64,000 nt of DNA from PALSA-505 sp963762615 (GCA_963762615.1 CAVXLG010000020.1:682001-746000), one strand, 5' to 3'; shown: positions 35,168 through 43,175, counted from the first letter of the stretch. Notes: generated from the letters alone by a model not told the origin. Made by a program: numbers and translations.

Positions 35168-36685
35168 TCAGCCCGCGTCCCTGCCGACCGCCACCAGCCT
35201 GGGCGCCGGAGCCTGGGCCCCCGCGGCCGGGCGGCCGCGGATCGCCAGCAGGATCACCAGCAGGGCGCACGCGTCGAAGATGGCAGCGACGAGGAACGCC
35301 GTGGCCATGCCGTGCGCCAGCACATGGTGGGCCTGCGCGAGCCGGGTCACGCCGGGCAGCGGGTGCGCCGCCGCGTTCCTGCTCGCGGTGCCGAAGACAG
35401 TGACCAGGGCGGCCAGGCCGAGCGAGCCGCCGACCTGCTGCATGACGTTGACCATGCTGGACGCCGCGCCCGAGTCCTCCGGTGCCACCCCGGCCAGCGA
35501 TGCGCTGGTCAGCGGAACGAACGCCACGCCAAGGCCCGCGCCGAGCAGCAGCATCGGGCCCAGCACGCCGGCCGCGTAGCTGGAGCCGGGCGAGACCCGC
35601 GACAGCCAGGCCATCCCGGCGATGACGGGCAGCAGCCCGGCCACCATGAGCGGCTTGGCCGGGAACCGGGAGGCCAGCCGCGGCGCCAGCCGGGACACCG
35701 CGAAGAGCATGATGGTCATCGGCAGGAACGCGATGCCGGCCCGCAGCGGGCTGAAGCCGAGGATCTCCTGGACGAACTGGGTGAGGAAGAAGAACATCCC
35801 GAACATGCCGGCTACCAGCAGCAGCCTGGCCAGCAAGGAACCCGAGCGGCTCACGTCGGCGAACAGCCGCAGCGGCGTGATCGGCTGCCGCGCCCTGGTC
35901 TCGTTGACCACGAACAGGCCGAGCAGGGCGATGGCCGCCAGCACGGCGCCGACAGTCACCGCGTTCCCCCAGCCGTCGGTCGCCGCCCGGATGAACGCGT
36001 AGACGAGGGACACCATGCCGAGCGTGGAGGTGATGGCGCCGGCCAGGTCGAACCGGCCGGGCTGCCGCCGCGTCTCGGCCACGAACAGCGGCCCGATCAG
36101 CAGCACCGCGATACCGATCGGGACGTTGATGAACAGCACCCAGCGCCAGGACAGCCACTCGGTGATCACGCCGCCGAGGACCAGGCCGAGCGAGCCGCCG
36201 CCGGTGACGACCGCGGTGTAAACGCCGAGGGCGCGGGTCCGCTCCCGCCCGTCGGGATACGCCGACACGATCAGCGCGAGCACCGCCGGCGAGGCGAGCG
36301 CGCCGCCCACGCCCTGGGCGGCGCGCGCGGCCAGCAGCCACGGCGCCGACGTGGCCAGGCCGCCCGCCAGCGAGGCGATGGTGAACAGGGCGATGCCGGC
36401 CAGGAAGACCCGCCGCCTGCCGAGGATGTCGCCGGCCCGGCCGCCGAGCAGCAGCAGCCCGCCGAACGCCAGGGTGTACCCGTTCATCACCCAGGACAGG
36501 CTGGTCGCGGTGAAGTGCAGGCCGGTCGCGATGTGCGGCAGCGCGATGTTCACCACGGTCATGTCGAGGATCACCATCAACTGGGCGGACAGCATGATGA
36601 TCAGGGCTATGCCGGGGCGCTCGGGGTGGTGGCGGCCGACCGCGCGCCGCGGGCCCGCCGTCACGGGAGTCGAGGGAGTAGACAA
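35168..36685 (-). CDS. MFS drug:H+ antiporter, DHA2 family (14 TM)
   Basis: The 505-residue transporter starts with MLSAQLMVILDMTVVNIALP (motif D1 of DHA2 exporters), then GRAGDILGRRRVFLAG (motif A) and GVYTAVVTGGGSLGLVLGGV (motif C). About 14 membrane segments are visible. TTG 36685 is chosen since CGGAG lies just upstream; longer in-frame extensions cross the operator region. It is divergent from a TetR regulator that very probably represses it. The substrate is unknown. Confidence 0.88.
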   Translation of the reverse strand: MSTPSTPVTAGPRRAVGRHHPERPGIALIIMLSAQLMVILDMTVVNIALPHIATGLHFTATSLSWVMNGYTLAFGGLLLLGGRAGDILGRRRVFLAGIALFTIASLAGGLATSAPWLLAARAAQGVGGALASPAVLALIVSAYPDGRERTRALGVYTAVVTGGGSLGLVLGGVITEWLSWRWVLFINVPIGIAVLLIGPLFVAETRRQPGRFDLAGAITSTLGMVSLVYAFIRAATDGWGNAVTVGAVLAAIALLGLFVVNETRARQPITPLRLFADVSRSGSLLARLLLVAGMFGMFFFLTQFVQEILGFSPLRAGIAFLPMTIMLFAVSRLAPRLASRFPAKPLMVAGLLPVIAGMAWLSRVSPGSSYAAGVLGPMLLLGAGLGVAFVPLTSASLAGVAPEDSGAASSMVNVMQQVGGSLGLAALVTVFGTASRNAAAHPLPGVTRLAQAHHVLAHGMATAFLVAAIFDACALLVILLAIRGRPAAGAQAPAPRLVAVGRDAG

Positions 36686-36743
36686 TGATGCTCCGCGTTT
36701 GTTGCTGGGGGAGGTATAGTGGAGGCGTACTCCGGTTACTATA

Positions 36744-36758
36744 CGGAGGCAACCTCCG
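36744..36758. promoter_or_regulatory. TetR operator-like palindrome between MFS and tetR
   Basis: CGGAGG-CAA-CCTCCG is a perfect 6-bp inverted repeat. A related half-site pair (CTCCG at 36731-36735 facing CGGAG at 36744-36748) overlaps ACTATAC, a likely -10 element. The 94-nt divergent gap 36686-36779 thus has the layout of a self-regulated TetR/efflux switch. Confidence 0.6.
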
Positions 36759-36779
36759 GTTTGCAACTGAATTAATTCC

Positions 36780-37367
36780 ATGACTACGACGAGCACTCCC
36801 ACACCGGCCGGCGCGCCGATGCGTGCCGATGCACGCCGCAACCGCGAACGGCTGCTCGCCGCTGCCACCGCTGCCTTCGCCGAGCACGGGGCAGAGGCTC
36901 CGCTCGAGGACATCGCCAGGCGGGCCGGCGTCGGGATCGGCACCTTGTACCGGCACTTCCCCACCCGCCTGGCGCTGCAGGAGGGGGTCTTCCGCAGTCA
37001 GGTGGAGACCGTGTGCGCTCGCGGCCGCGAGCTGGCGGAGGATCCGTCGCCGGGCGACGCCTTCGCCGCCTGGCTGCGCGTCCTGACCGGGTTCCTGGCG
37101 ACCAAGCGCGGCCTGTCCCACGCGCTGATCTCCACGCTCGGCAAGGACTCCGAGCTGATCTCGTCGTGCGGCCAGGTGATGCGCACGACCGCGGAGCAGC
37201 TGCTCGAGCGTGCGCAGCAGGCCGGGACGGTGCGCAAGGACCTCACGGCCATGGACGTCATGCGGCTGATGCACGGCATCGGGGTGGCCGTTGAGCAGAC
37301 GCCCGGCGACGCGGACCGGATGCTCTCCTTGCTGCTGGACGGCGTGCGCGCCCGCCCGGCAACCTGA
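36780..37367 (+). CDS. TetR family transcriptional regulator
   Basis: The 195-residue protein has the TetR N-terminal helix-turn-helix (LLAAATAAFAEHGAEAPLED, GVGIGTLYRHFPTRLALQEG) and an all-helical ligand-binding C-terminus (GFLATKRGLSHALISTLGKD). It is divergent from an MFS exporter across a 94-nt region with inverted repeats. It probably represses the exporter and itself and is released by the exported compound. Confidence 0.9.
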   Translation: MTTTSTPTPAGAPMRADARRNRERLLAAATAAFAEHGAEAPLEDIARRAGVGIGTLYRHFPTRLALQEGVFRSQVETVCARGRELAEDPSPGDAFAAWLRVLTGFLATKRGLSHALISTLGKDSELISSCGQVMRTTAEQLLERAQQAGTVRKDLTAMDVMRLMHGIGVAVEQTPGDADRMLSLLLDGVRARPAT

Positions 37368-37377
37368 CCCGCCGCGG

Positions 37378-37818
37378 CTACAGGCCGGGCGGCCTGTTCT
37401 CGTACGGCGTGCTCAGCACGATCGTGGTGCGGGTGGAGACGTTGGCGGCGGCCCGGATCTCCTGCAGCAGATCCTCCAGCGCGACTGGCGAGGCGACCCG
37501 CACCTTGAGGATGTAGTTCTCCTCTCCCGCGACGCTGTGGCAGGCCTCAATGGCCTGTAGGTGGGCGAGGCGCTGCGGCGCGTCGTCCGGCGCGGCAGGG
37601 TCGAAGGGCTTGATCGAGACGAACGCGGTGAGCGGCAGGCCCACGTCGTCGGCACTGATCCGGGCGGCGTAGCCGGTGATGACGCCGCGCCGCTCCAGGC
37701 GGCGCACCCGCTGCTGCGCCGCTGACACCGATAGCCCGGTCTGCCGGGCCAGTTCGGTGAAGCTCATCCGCCCGTTGCCGGAAAGCAGCGAGACGATCAT
37801 GCGGTCGATCTCTTCCAC
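37378..37818 (-). CDS. Lrp/AsnC family transcriptional regulator
   Basis: The 146-residue protein has an N-terminal helix-turn-helix (EEIDRMIVSLLSGNGRMSFT, TGLSVSAAQQRVRRLERRGV) and the RAM effector domain (ITGYAARISADDVGLPLTAF … CHSVAGEENYILKVRV). GTG 37818 is chosen because the family starts just before the EEIDR helix; an upstream ATG at 37866 would add an atypical Arg-rich stretch. Lrp proteins respond to amino acids. It is divergent from the MauE-like gene 82 nt away and could control that cluster. Confidence 0.88.
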   Translation of the reverse strand: MEEIDRMIVSLLSGNGRMSFTELARQTGLSVSAAQQRVRRLERRGVITGYAARISADDVGLPLTAFVSIKPFDPAAPDDAPQRLAHLQAIEACHSVAGEENYILKVRVASPVALEDLLQEIRAAANVSTRTTIVLSTPYENRPPGL

Positions 37819-37900
37819 GCCGTCACGGTAGCGGCACCGGTCGCCCGCCGCACGCTCCGGCCGCATCCGGGGGCCCTTGAAACGTGGAGGTAGGCGTGTT

Positions 37901-38596
37901 ATGCAGGATGACGGGTCGCGTGGGTCGCGGGTGAACGGGCTAGTCCGCGGCCGTCGCGGCGACCGCAGCAGCAACTGCGAGCCAGAGTCGGGGGCCGGGG
38001 TGGGCGCGGCATACGAGCAGATCGTCGGGGCAGCGGCCGTCGTCATCGGTGCCGTGTTAATAGCCGCCGGGCTGCCGAAATCGCTGCGGCCCGGTGTATT
38101 TGCCGCGCAGATCGCCGACTATGGCGTAGTTCCCGCGGCCGCGACGGGCTTCCTTGCACGGCTGATCTCGTCCGCGGAGCTGGCAGCCGGCGGCTTGCTG
38201 CTCGTCGGCCTCGCAGTCCCGCTGCACCTGAGGCAGATCGGCGCGGGACTGGCGATAATCCTGTTCGCGCTGTTTCTCGCGGCGCTCGCGAGCGCGTACG
38301 TGCGCGGCCGGAACATCGCGTGCGCTTGTTTCGGCGGTGACAGCGAACTCGAGACGATCGGTGCGCACAGCGTCGTGCGCACTGGCCTGCTCTTCGCGCT
38401 CGCCACGGTGGCGATCCTCCCGGCCTCCGGCGGTCGGCCGTTCGACGTCGCCGGCCTCGCGGCGATCCTGGCAGCGCTCGTCGCGCTCGCCAGCGAGCTG
38501 ACCCGGCTGCTCGGGCAGCTGCGGCGAGCCACCGCCGCCGTCATTGAAGAGCTGGCCAGAAGGCCCGCTGTCGCTGACCAGGCGGAGACGAGGTGA
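37901..38596 (+). CDS. MauE-like membrane protein
   Basis: The 231-residue protein has a hydrophilic N-terminus, then four hydrophobic segments (about 40-60, 80-100, 108-128 and 158-178) and the sequence NIACACFGGDSELETIGAHS after segment 3, with the CxCFG signature of MauE/DoxX-like redox membrane proteins. MauE is needed with MauD for disulfide formation in the methylamine dehydrogenase light chain. ATG 37901 has GGAGG 11 nt upstream. The MauD-like gene follows after 3 nt and the MauA-like gene after that, which strongly supports the assignment. Confidence 0.82.
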   Translation: MQDDGSRGSRVNGLVRGRRGDRSSNCEPESGAGVGAAYEQIVGAAAVVIGAVLIAAGLPKSLRPGVFAAQIADYGVVPAAATGFLARLISSAELAAGGLLLVGLAVPLHLRQIGAGLAIILFALFLAALASAYVRGRNIACACFGGDSELETIGAHSVVRTGLLFALATVAILPASGGRPFDVAGLAAILAALVALASELTRLLGQLRRATAAVIEELARRPAVADQAETR

Positions 38597-38599
38597 CCA

Positions 38600-39211
38600 G
38601 TGGGGATACTGGATCTGGCCGTGATCCTGATCGGGGTGCTGTCGGTGCTGACCGCGGTGGCCGTGGTCGCGCTCATCAGGCAGGTGGGCGTGCTGCACCT
38701 GCGCATCCGGCCGGTCGCCGGGGTGACCGGAGTCGGCGGACCTGACTACGGCGCCGAGATTCAGCTGCCCGCGGCGCTGGCTGAGCTGGCCCGTCGGCCT
38801 GCCACGCGCTTCCTGGTCGGCTTCGTCTCGCCGGGCTGCCGGGTCTGCGGGCCGGTTACCAGCGCGTTCGGCCGTGTCGCCCGATCTGCCGACGCGCGCA
38901 CCGCCGTCCTGCTTGTCATCGACGCTAGCCAGCCGGAGGCCGATGAGTACATCCGCGCCAAGGGCGTGAGCTTCCTGCCGTATATCGCCGATGCCGCGAG
39001 CTTCGCCGCCAACGTCCCGGGCGCGCCCTGGGCCATCGTGGCAGACGAGTCGGGCAGGGTCATCGTCTCGGGCGGGGTGAACACCCTCGACAACGTCGAG
39101 GAGATGCTGGCCCAGGCTGACCAGCTGATCGCCCACCCGCCGGCGCAGGCCGTCCCGGCCGAGGTCCCGCTCAACCAGCGAGTGGTGGAGGTGAACAGGC
39201 ATGTCGTTTGA
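38600..39211 (+). CDS. MauD-like membrane-anchored thioredoxin-fold protein
   Basis: The 203-residue protein has one N-terminal membrane segment (residues 5-26) and a thioredoxin-like domain with the redox motif GCRVC (Cys80/Cys83) in LVGFVSPGCRVCGPVTSAF. This matches MauD, a disulfide isomerase-like factor for the MADH light chain. The active site would face outside the membrane. GTG 38600 is 3 nt after the MauE-like stop, and the 3' end overlaps the Cys-rich protein gene by 11 nt, so the three are co-translated. Confidence 0.82.
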   Translation: MGILDLAVILIGVLSVLTAVAVVALIRQVGVLHLRIRPVAGVTGVGGPDYGAEIQLPAALAELARRPATRFLVGFVSPGCRVCGPVTSAFGRVARSADARTAVLLVIDASQPEADEYIRAKGVSFLPYIADAASFAANVPGAPWAIVADESGRVIVSGGVNTLDNVEEMLAQADQLIAHPPAQAVPAEVPLNQRVVEVNRHVV

Positions 39212-39635
39212 CCACCTTTTCGAGAAAACCACGCGGCGCGCCGGCAACCACCTGACGCGGCGGAGCTTCATCGGGCGCGTGGCCCTGGCCATGTCCGCCG
39301 TGGGTGCCGGCGGCCTCGCGTTCACGCCATCTCCGGCGCTCGCGATCGACTGCCCGTGCGCGGTCTGCGGCGACAGCACGTCGTGCGGCGGTGCCTTCGG
39401 TCATCCGTGCCCGTCCTTCACCTGCCCCGGCGGCGCCTGGTACATATGCACGTCCTACTGCGGCACCAGCAGGCTGACCAAATTCCAGGACTGCATGCTG
39501 AAGCACAGCTGTCATACGTACTGCGGCCCGGACCACAGGCCAGGCTGCTATTACCAGACGCCCTACGGCGCGTGCGGCGGCCGGGATACTGTCTGGTGCC
39601 GCTCGGTCACCTGCATCAAATCGACGCGATGCTAG
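39201..39635 (+). CDS. Methylamine dehydrogenase light chain-like (MauA-like) Tat-exported Cys-rich protein
   Basis: The 144-residue precursor starts with a long leader with twin arginines (NHLTRRSFIGRVALAMSAVG), much like the unusual MauA leader, and a likely cleavage site after SPALA. The mature part of about 96 residues has 16 cysteines and just two tryptophans, W80 (GGAWYIC) and W132 (TVWCRSV). The 52-residue spacing compares with 51 between the TTQ-forming Trp57 and Trp108 of MADH, and W132 is followed by Cys as Trp108 is. D97-C98 lines up with Asp76-Cys77. It is encoded with MauE- and MauD-like proteins. No heavy chain or MauG is nearby, so whether a quinone cofactor forms is unknown. 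Confidence 0.75.
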   Translation: MSFDHLFEKTTRRAGNHLTRRSFIGRVALAMSAVGAGGLAFTPSPALAIDCPCAVCGDSTSCGGAFGHPCPSFTCPGGAWYICTSYCGTSRLTKFQDCMLKHSCHTYCGPDHRPGCYYQTPYGACGGRDTVWCRSVTCIKSTRC

Positions 39636-39712
39636 ATACTGGCCCCATTCACGCGATCAGCTTCGCGTTCCTTGGCCTCATCGTCGGCCTTGCGGCGTTG
39701 TGGTCGCCTTGA
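39629..39712 (+). CDS. Possible 27-aa single-pass membrane peptide
   Basis: A short ORF starts at ATG 39629 inside the last codons of the MauA-like gene (ATGCTAG overlap). It encodes 27 residues, mostly one hydrophobic helix (HAISFAFLGLIVGLAALW) ending in SP. Its position in a tightly packed operon, its start-stop overlap and its hydrophobicity make it plausible, but no homologue is known to me. It may only serve translational coupling to the gene at 39722. Confidence 0.4.
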   Translation: MLDTGPIHAISFAFLGLIVGLAALWSP

Positions 39713-39721
39713 GGCCTGTCG

Positions 39722-40279
39722 ATGGCCGCGGCCCTCCGGCCCGGCTCGCCCGCCGTGAGCGGCGCAGGCACCATCACTGCTCGCCGGGTCACCGTGCTGC
39801 ACGGTGCCGGGCTCGTGTCAGGTGCCCTGATCATGGGACTGCTGCTCGCCCTGGCCCGCGCGCTCATGATCGGCGCAGGACTGCGCCACCTGCTCGTCGT
39901 ACCCGCCGGGATAGCGCTGGTCGTCGCGCTGCTGCAGTGCGCTGGCATCCCTGTCCCGCAGAGTTCGTGGCAGGTGCCCGAGTACTGGCGGCGCAGCATC
40001 GATGCCGGCATACTGCCGGTGGCCTATGGCGCGATCCTCGGCTTCGGCGTCTTCACCTCTGTCGTACTGGGCGCTTTCTGGGTGTTCGTGGCGGCCACCT
40101 TTCTCTACTCTCCGCAGGTCGCCCTGATCGGATGGCTGGCCTACGCCTGCGGACGCACGGCCGGATTCAGTTTCGGGCTCCGATTGCGGCAGCTGGAGCG
40201 GATACTTCTCACCACGCGGGCGCGCATGGGCCTGGTCGTCAGCTCAACGCTCATCGCGGCCCTGGTCGTATTCACCTGA
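39722..40279 (+). CDS. Membrane protein of the MauA-like cluster, unknown function
   Basis: The 185-residue protein has about four or five hydrophobic segments (30-48, 57-76, 98-128, 132-145 and 167-184). A conserved-looking loop, QCAGIPVPQSSWQVPEYWRR, sits between segments 2 and 3 and another Cys follows at about 143 (WLAYACGRTAG). The position corresponds to MauF-type membrane proteins of mau clusters, but I cannot confirm homology. GAGG lies 8 nt before ATG 39722. Confidence 0.65.
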   Translation: MAAALRPGSPAVSGAGTITARRVTVLHGAGLVSGALIMGLLLALARALMIGAGLRHLLVVPAGIALVVALLQCAGIPVPQSSWQVPEYWRRSIDAGILPVAYGAILGFGVFTSVVLGAFWVFVAATFLYSPQVALIGWLAYACGRTAGFSFGLRLRQLERILLTTRARMGLVVSSTLIAALVVFT

Positions 40280-40297
40280 CGAATCGCAAGGACGACG

Positions 40298-40810
40298 ATG
40301 CCGACTGCAACAGCGACAGGAAACGGGTTCAGCCTGAGCGTGCGGTATCCGCGGGCTGGCTGGGATTTCGCGCCGAGGGTGGTCCCGGCGCTCCGGTCGC
40401 CGCACGAGCTGTGCGCGCTATCGAATCGCCGGCTGCGGACGCTCCCGGTGACCAGTGACCAGAACACGCCCGGCATCGGCGGCCTCGACGCCTCCGGATG
40501 CCTGATCTGGATCTACTACGAGGTGTTGGGTGACCCGGTCATCGATGACCCGGCGCGGCCGCCGATTCCTGATTACAGCCGTTACTCGTATCCGCTGGTA
40601 TACGGCGAGTCCCAGGTTTTCCCGCCGCAGCTTGATTATGACTGGGGCGCGAATCTCACCTGGCGCCGGCTGGGGCACAACCTGGCGCCGGGACCGGCGC
40701 GCCCCCAGCCGGCCGCGCTGACCGTCATGATCTGGGAGGGAAGGCGGCTATCCGTCGATGACCTCCGCGCGGCCGAGGCGATCGTGTCGTCGGTCTCCGT
40801 GTCGGGCTGA
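40298..40810 (+). CDS. Hypothetical protein, last gene of the MauA-like cluster
   Basis: The 170-residue soluble protein has no signal peptide or membrane segment. It opens with MPTATATGNGFSLSVRYPRA and contains SGCLIWIYYEVLGDPVIDDP, an Asp/Pro/Tyr-rich middle and a C-terminal RRLSVDDLRAAEAIVSSVSV that resembles the tail of small secreted beta proteins in actinobacteria. It starts 18 nt after the membrane protein, so it is in the operon. No function recognised. Confidence 0.6.
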   Translation: MPTATATGNGFSLSVRYPRAGWDFAPRVVPALRSPHELCALSNRRLRTLPVTSDQNTPGIGGLDASGCLIWIYYEVLGDPVIDDPARPPIPDYSRYSYPLVYGESQVFPPQLDYDWGANLTWRRLGHNLAPGPARPQPAALTVMIWEGRRLSVDDLRAAEAIVSSVSVSG

Positions 40811-40940
40811 AGGTAACGGATTGATAACGCCCTTTACGCTCCCGTAACAGACGATGGCCTGCTCTTACCCGCGGGCCGCGGCCCGGTTAGGCTCCGCGAC
40901 CAGGGGAAGTTAGAGTCGGCATCGGAGTACGGAGCACGCG

Positions 40941-42185
40941 ATGGCCCAGATCGTTCTGGACAGGATCGACAAGATCTACGCCGGCGGCGTGAAAGCCGTG
41001 GACGGGCTGAGCCTGGAGATCACGGACGGCGAGTTCATGGTCCTGGTCGGCCCTTCCGGCTGCGGGAAGTCCACCGCGCTGCGGTCGATCGCCGGGCTGG
41101 AGGAGATCTCGGCCGGCACGATCGTCATCGGCGACCGGGTGGTCAACGACCTGCCGCCCAAGGACCGCGACATCGCCATGGTGTTCCAGAATTACGCCCT
41201 CTACCCGCACATGACCGTCGAGCAGAACCTGGCGTTCGGCCTGCAGCTGCGCAAGACGCCCAAGGACGAGATCCGGCGCAGGGTCCGCGAGGCCGCCAAG
41301 ATGCTCGGCCTGGACCAGTACCTCAAGCGCAAGCCGGCCGCGCTGTCCGGCGGCCAGCGGCAGCGGGTCGCCATGGGGCGCGCGATAGTCAGGGAGCCGC
41401 AGGCCTTCCTGATGGACGAGCCGCTGTCCAACCTGGACGCCAAGCTGCGCGTGTCCATGCGCGCGTCGCTGAACCAGCTGCACGAGCGGCTGGGCGTGAC
41501 GACCGTCTACGTGACGCACGACCAGGTCGAGGCCATGACGCTCGGGCACCGGGTGTGCGTGCTGCGGGACGGCAGGCTGCAGCAGGTAGACACCCCGACG
41601 ACGCTGTTCGACGCCCCGGTCAACCTGTTCGTGGCCGGCTTCATCGGCTCGCCCGCGATGAACTTCGCGACCGCCGGGCTGGTCCGTGACGACGGGCTCG
41701 CGGTCACCTTCGCCGGCTACCGGCTCGCCGTCCCCGACTCCACCCTGGCGGCGAAACCGGGCCTCGACAGCTACCTCGGCCGGGAGATCATCCTCGGCAT
41801 CCGGCCCTCGGACTTCGAGGACGCGAGCCTGGCCGACCCGAGCTGGGCCACGATGCAGGTGAACGCCGGGGTGACCGAAGAGCTGGGCAGCGAGATCCAC
41901 GTGATCTTCACGATCGACGCGCCGCCGGTGGAGCACGCCAGCATCGCCGAAGCCGCCAAGGGCGAGGAGGACGAGGACGAGACCGCGGTCGTCCTGGCCG
42001 GCGGCAAGTCGGTGTGGACGGCACGGGTCGCGGCGCGCAGCTCGGCCCGCCCGGGCAGCCCGGTCCAACTCGCCGTGGACACCTCCAACCTGCACTTCTT
42101 CGACCCGGTCAGCGGCCTGTCCATCGGTCACCCGCAGGCCGGGGCCGCGATCGCGGAGAAGGAGGAAGCCGGGCCCGCCCGCTGA
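40941..42185 (+). CDS. msiK: ABC sugar-import ATPase, MsiK/UgpC-like
   Basis: The 414-residue ATPase has VGPSGCGKSTALRSIAGLEE (Walker A), ALSGGQRQRVAMGRAIV (signature), FLMDEPLSNLDAKLRV (Walker B), VTHDQVEAMTLGHRVCVL and a C-terminal OB/TOBE regulatory domain. In Streptomyces a single MsiK serves many sugar importers; this copy is also without permease neighbours. An acidic insert (KGEEDEDETAV) near residue 342 is longer than usual. It could energise sugar importers encoded elsewhere. Confidence 0.88.
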   Translation: MAQIVLDRIDKIYAGGVKAVDGLSLEITDGEFMVLVGPSGCGKSTALRSIAGLEEISAGTIVIGDRVVNDLPPKDRDIAMVFQNYALYPHMTVEQNLAFGLQLRKTPKDEIRRRVREAAKMLGLDQYLKRKPAALSGGQRQRVAMGRAIVREPQAFLMDEPLSNLDAKLRVSMRASLNQLHERLGVTTVYVTHDQVEAMTLGHRVCVLRDGRLQQVDTPTTLFDAPVNLFVAGFIGSPAMNFATAGLVRDDGLAVTFAGYRLAVPDSTLAAKPGLDSYLGREIILGIRPSDFEDASLADPSWATMQVNAGVTEELGSEIHVIFTIDAPPVEHASIAEAAKGEEDEDETAVVLAGGKSVWTARVAARSSARPGSPVQLAVDTSNLHFFDPVSGLSIGHPQAGAAIAEKEEAGPAR

Positions 42186-42571
42186 CCGGGTGGCGCTGCT
42201 GAGATCCTGGCCGCAGGTCGATCCGGAGCTGCTCGGGAGTTGTCAACCGGTACGAGCAGGAACAGCTCGCAGCCAGTCCCCCGGATGCGCGCGACCGTCT
42301 TGGCGGGGGCCCGCGCGGTCATCCCTTCGACCGCGCCGCTCAGACCGAACCCGGCGTCGGCGAAATCCACCACCGCTCTTACCCGGCCCCGAGCCGTCGA
42401 TCTTCACGTCTTCGACCTCGCTGTAGCGGGTTTAGACCGGCATGCATGAGGTACCCGATGATTGCGACCGGGGGCCGGAAACATTGCTTGACTTAGTAAG
42501 CACTGCTTGATATAGTTAGCACAACGTATTCGGAGCCACTGAATTCGGGATCCAACGAGGGGAATGCATAT
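42186..42571. other. Intergenic region upstream of the phasin-SAP gene
   Basis: The first 240 nt hold no convincing gene (a minus-strand frame of about 80 codons has no ribosome binding site). From about 42475 the base composition becomes AT-rich, and this part holds the tandem 19-bp repeats and the promoter of the next gene. Confidence 0.5.
42485..42522. promoter_or_regulatory. Two adjacent 19-bp repeats, each a TGCT…AGCA palindrome
   Basis: TGCTTGACTTAGTAAGCAC (42485-42503) is followed with no gap by TGCTTGATATAGTTAGCAC (42504-42522); 16 of 19 positions agree. Each copy is itself an inverted repeat (TGCTT…AAGCA, TGCT…AGCA). They lie 50-87 nt before ATG 42572, overlapping a likely promoter, and look like a double operator for a dimeric repressor. 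Confidence 0.65.
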
Positions 42572-43105
42572 ATGACCAGCACCACCCAGCGCTACAGCGC
42601 TGCGGCTAGCCAGTCGGCCAGCACGGTAGAGAAGATCGCTGACTTCTGGACGCAGGGCTCGCAAAGGCTGACTGACCGCATGCTTCCGGGCCTGCCGCAG
42701 GTCAACCTTGTCTCGGTAGTCGAGCGCTACTTCGAGTTCGTGCAGCGGACGGTAGACATCAACCGTGACCTCACCATCAAGTGGGCAGAGGCGGCCGGCA
42801 TGCTGTCCGGTGCCGTCCGTGAGCAGGCCGAGTCCGTCGGCGGCCTGGTCCGCGAGCAGGTCGAGTCGGCCCGCGACCTCGTGCACGAGCAGGCCGCCAA
42901 GGCCGAGCAGGCCGAGAAGGAGCTGGCCCGCGAGGCCCGCAAGGCCGAGCGCGAGCAGGACAGGCACGCCCACAACAAGGCCCGCGAGCGCTACGAGGGC
43001 CTGACCAAGGCCGAGCTGAGCGACCTGCTGGACCAGCGCGACCTGCCCAAGACGGGCAATGTCGACGAGCTTGTGGAGCGCCTGGTCGAGGCAGACAGCA
43101 AGTAA
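42572..43105 (+). CDS. Phasin-like protein with C-terminal SAP motif
   Basis: Residues 1-95 are helical and phasin-like (VEKIADFWTQGSQRLTDRML, VSVVERYFEFVQRTVDINRD). Residues 85-140 form a charged Ala/Glu/Lys/Arg coiled coil. Residues 142-175 (YEGLTKAELSDLLDQRDLPK and on) fit the SAP helix-loop-helix, a DNA- or nucleoid-binding motif. Phasins coat polyhydroxyalkanoate granules, so this could tether granules to DNA, as PhaF/PhaM do by other means. It is monocistronic, with tandem operators upstream and a strong hairpin downstream. A PHB-depolymerase-type esterase lies 3 kb away. Confidence 0.75.
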   Translation: MTSTTQRYSAAASQSASTVEKIADFWTQGSQRLTDRMLPGLPQVNLVSVVERYFEFVQRTVDINRDLTIKWAEAAGMLSGAVREQAESVGGLVREQVESARDLVHEQAAKAEQAEKELAREARKAEREQDRHAHNKARERYEGLTKAELSDLLDQRDLPKTGNVDELVERLVEADSK

Positions 43106-43135
43106 TCACGCTGCCCGCTGAAACACACTGAGACT

Positions 43136-43168
43136 CCGGTACCCCAGCAGCACCTGCTGGGGTACCGG
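43136..43168 (+). terminator. Strong hairpin terminator after the phasin-SAP gene
   Basis: CCGGTACCCCAGCAG pairs perfectly with CTGCTGGGGTACCGG over 15 bp with a CAC loop. There is no T-run, as is common for actinobacterial terminators. It sits 31 nt past the stop. Confidence 0.85.
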
Positions 43169-43175
43169 CATTCAG

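Noticed and set aside
34757..36688. Plus-strand ORF of 643 codons opposite the MFS gene
   Set aside because: Arg/Gln/Gly/His-rich low-complexity translation, no family motif, and it is the mirror of a well-supported 14-TM transporter with correct codon bias.
39201..39635. Cys-rich protein as a bacteriocin or metallothionein-like peptide
   Set aside because: The twin-arginine leader, MauE/MauD-type partners and the two-Trp spacing fit a MADH light-chain relative better, though the final function is open.
42128..42373. Minus-strand ORF of 81 codons in the gap before the phasin gene
   Set aside because: Part of it looks protein-like, but it overlaps the end of the msiK-like gene, lacks a ribosome binding site and has no recognisable family.
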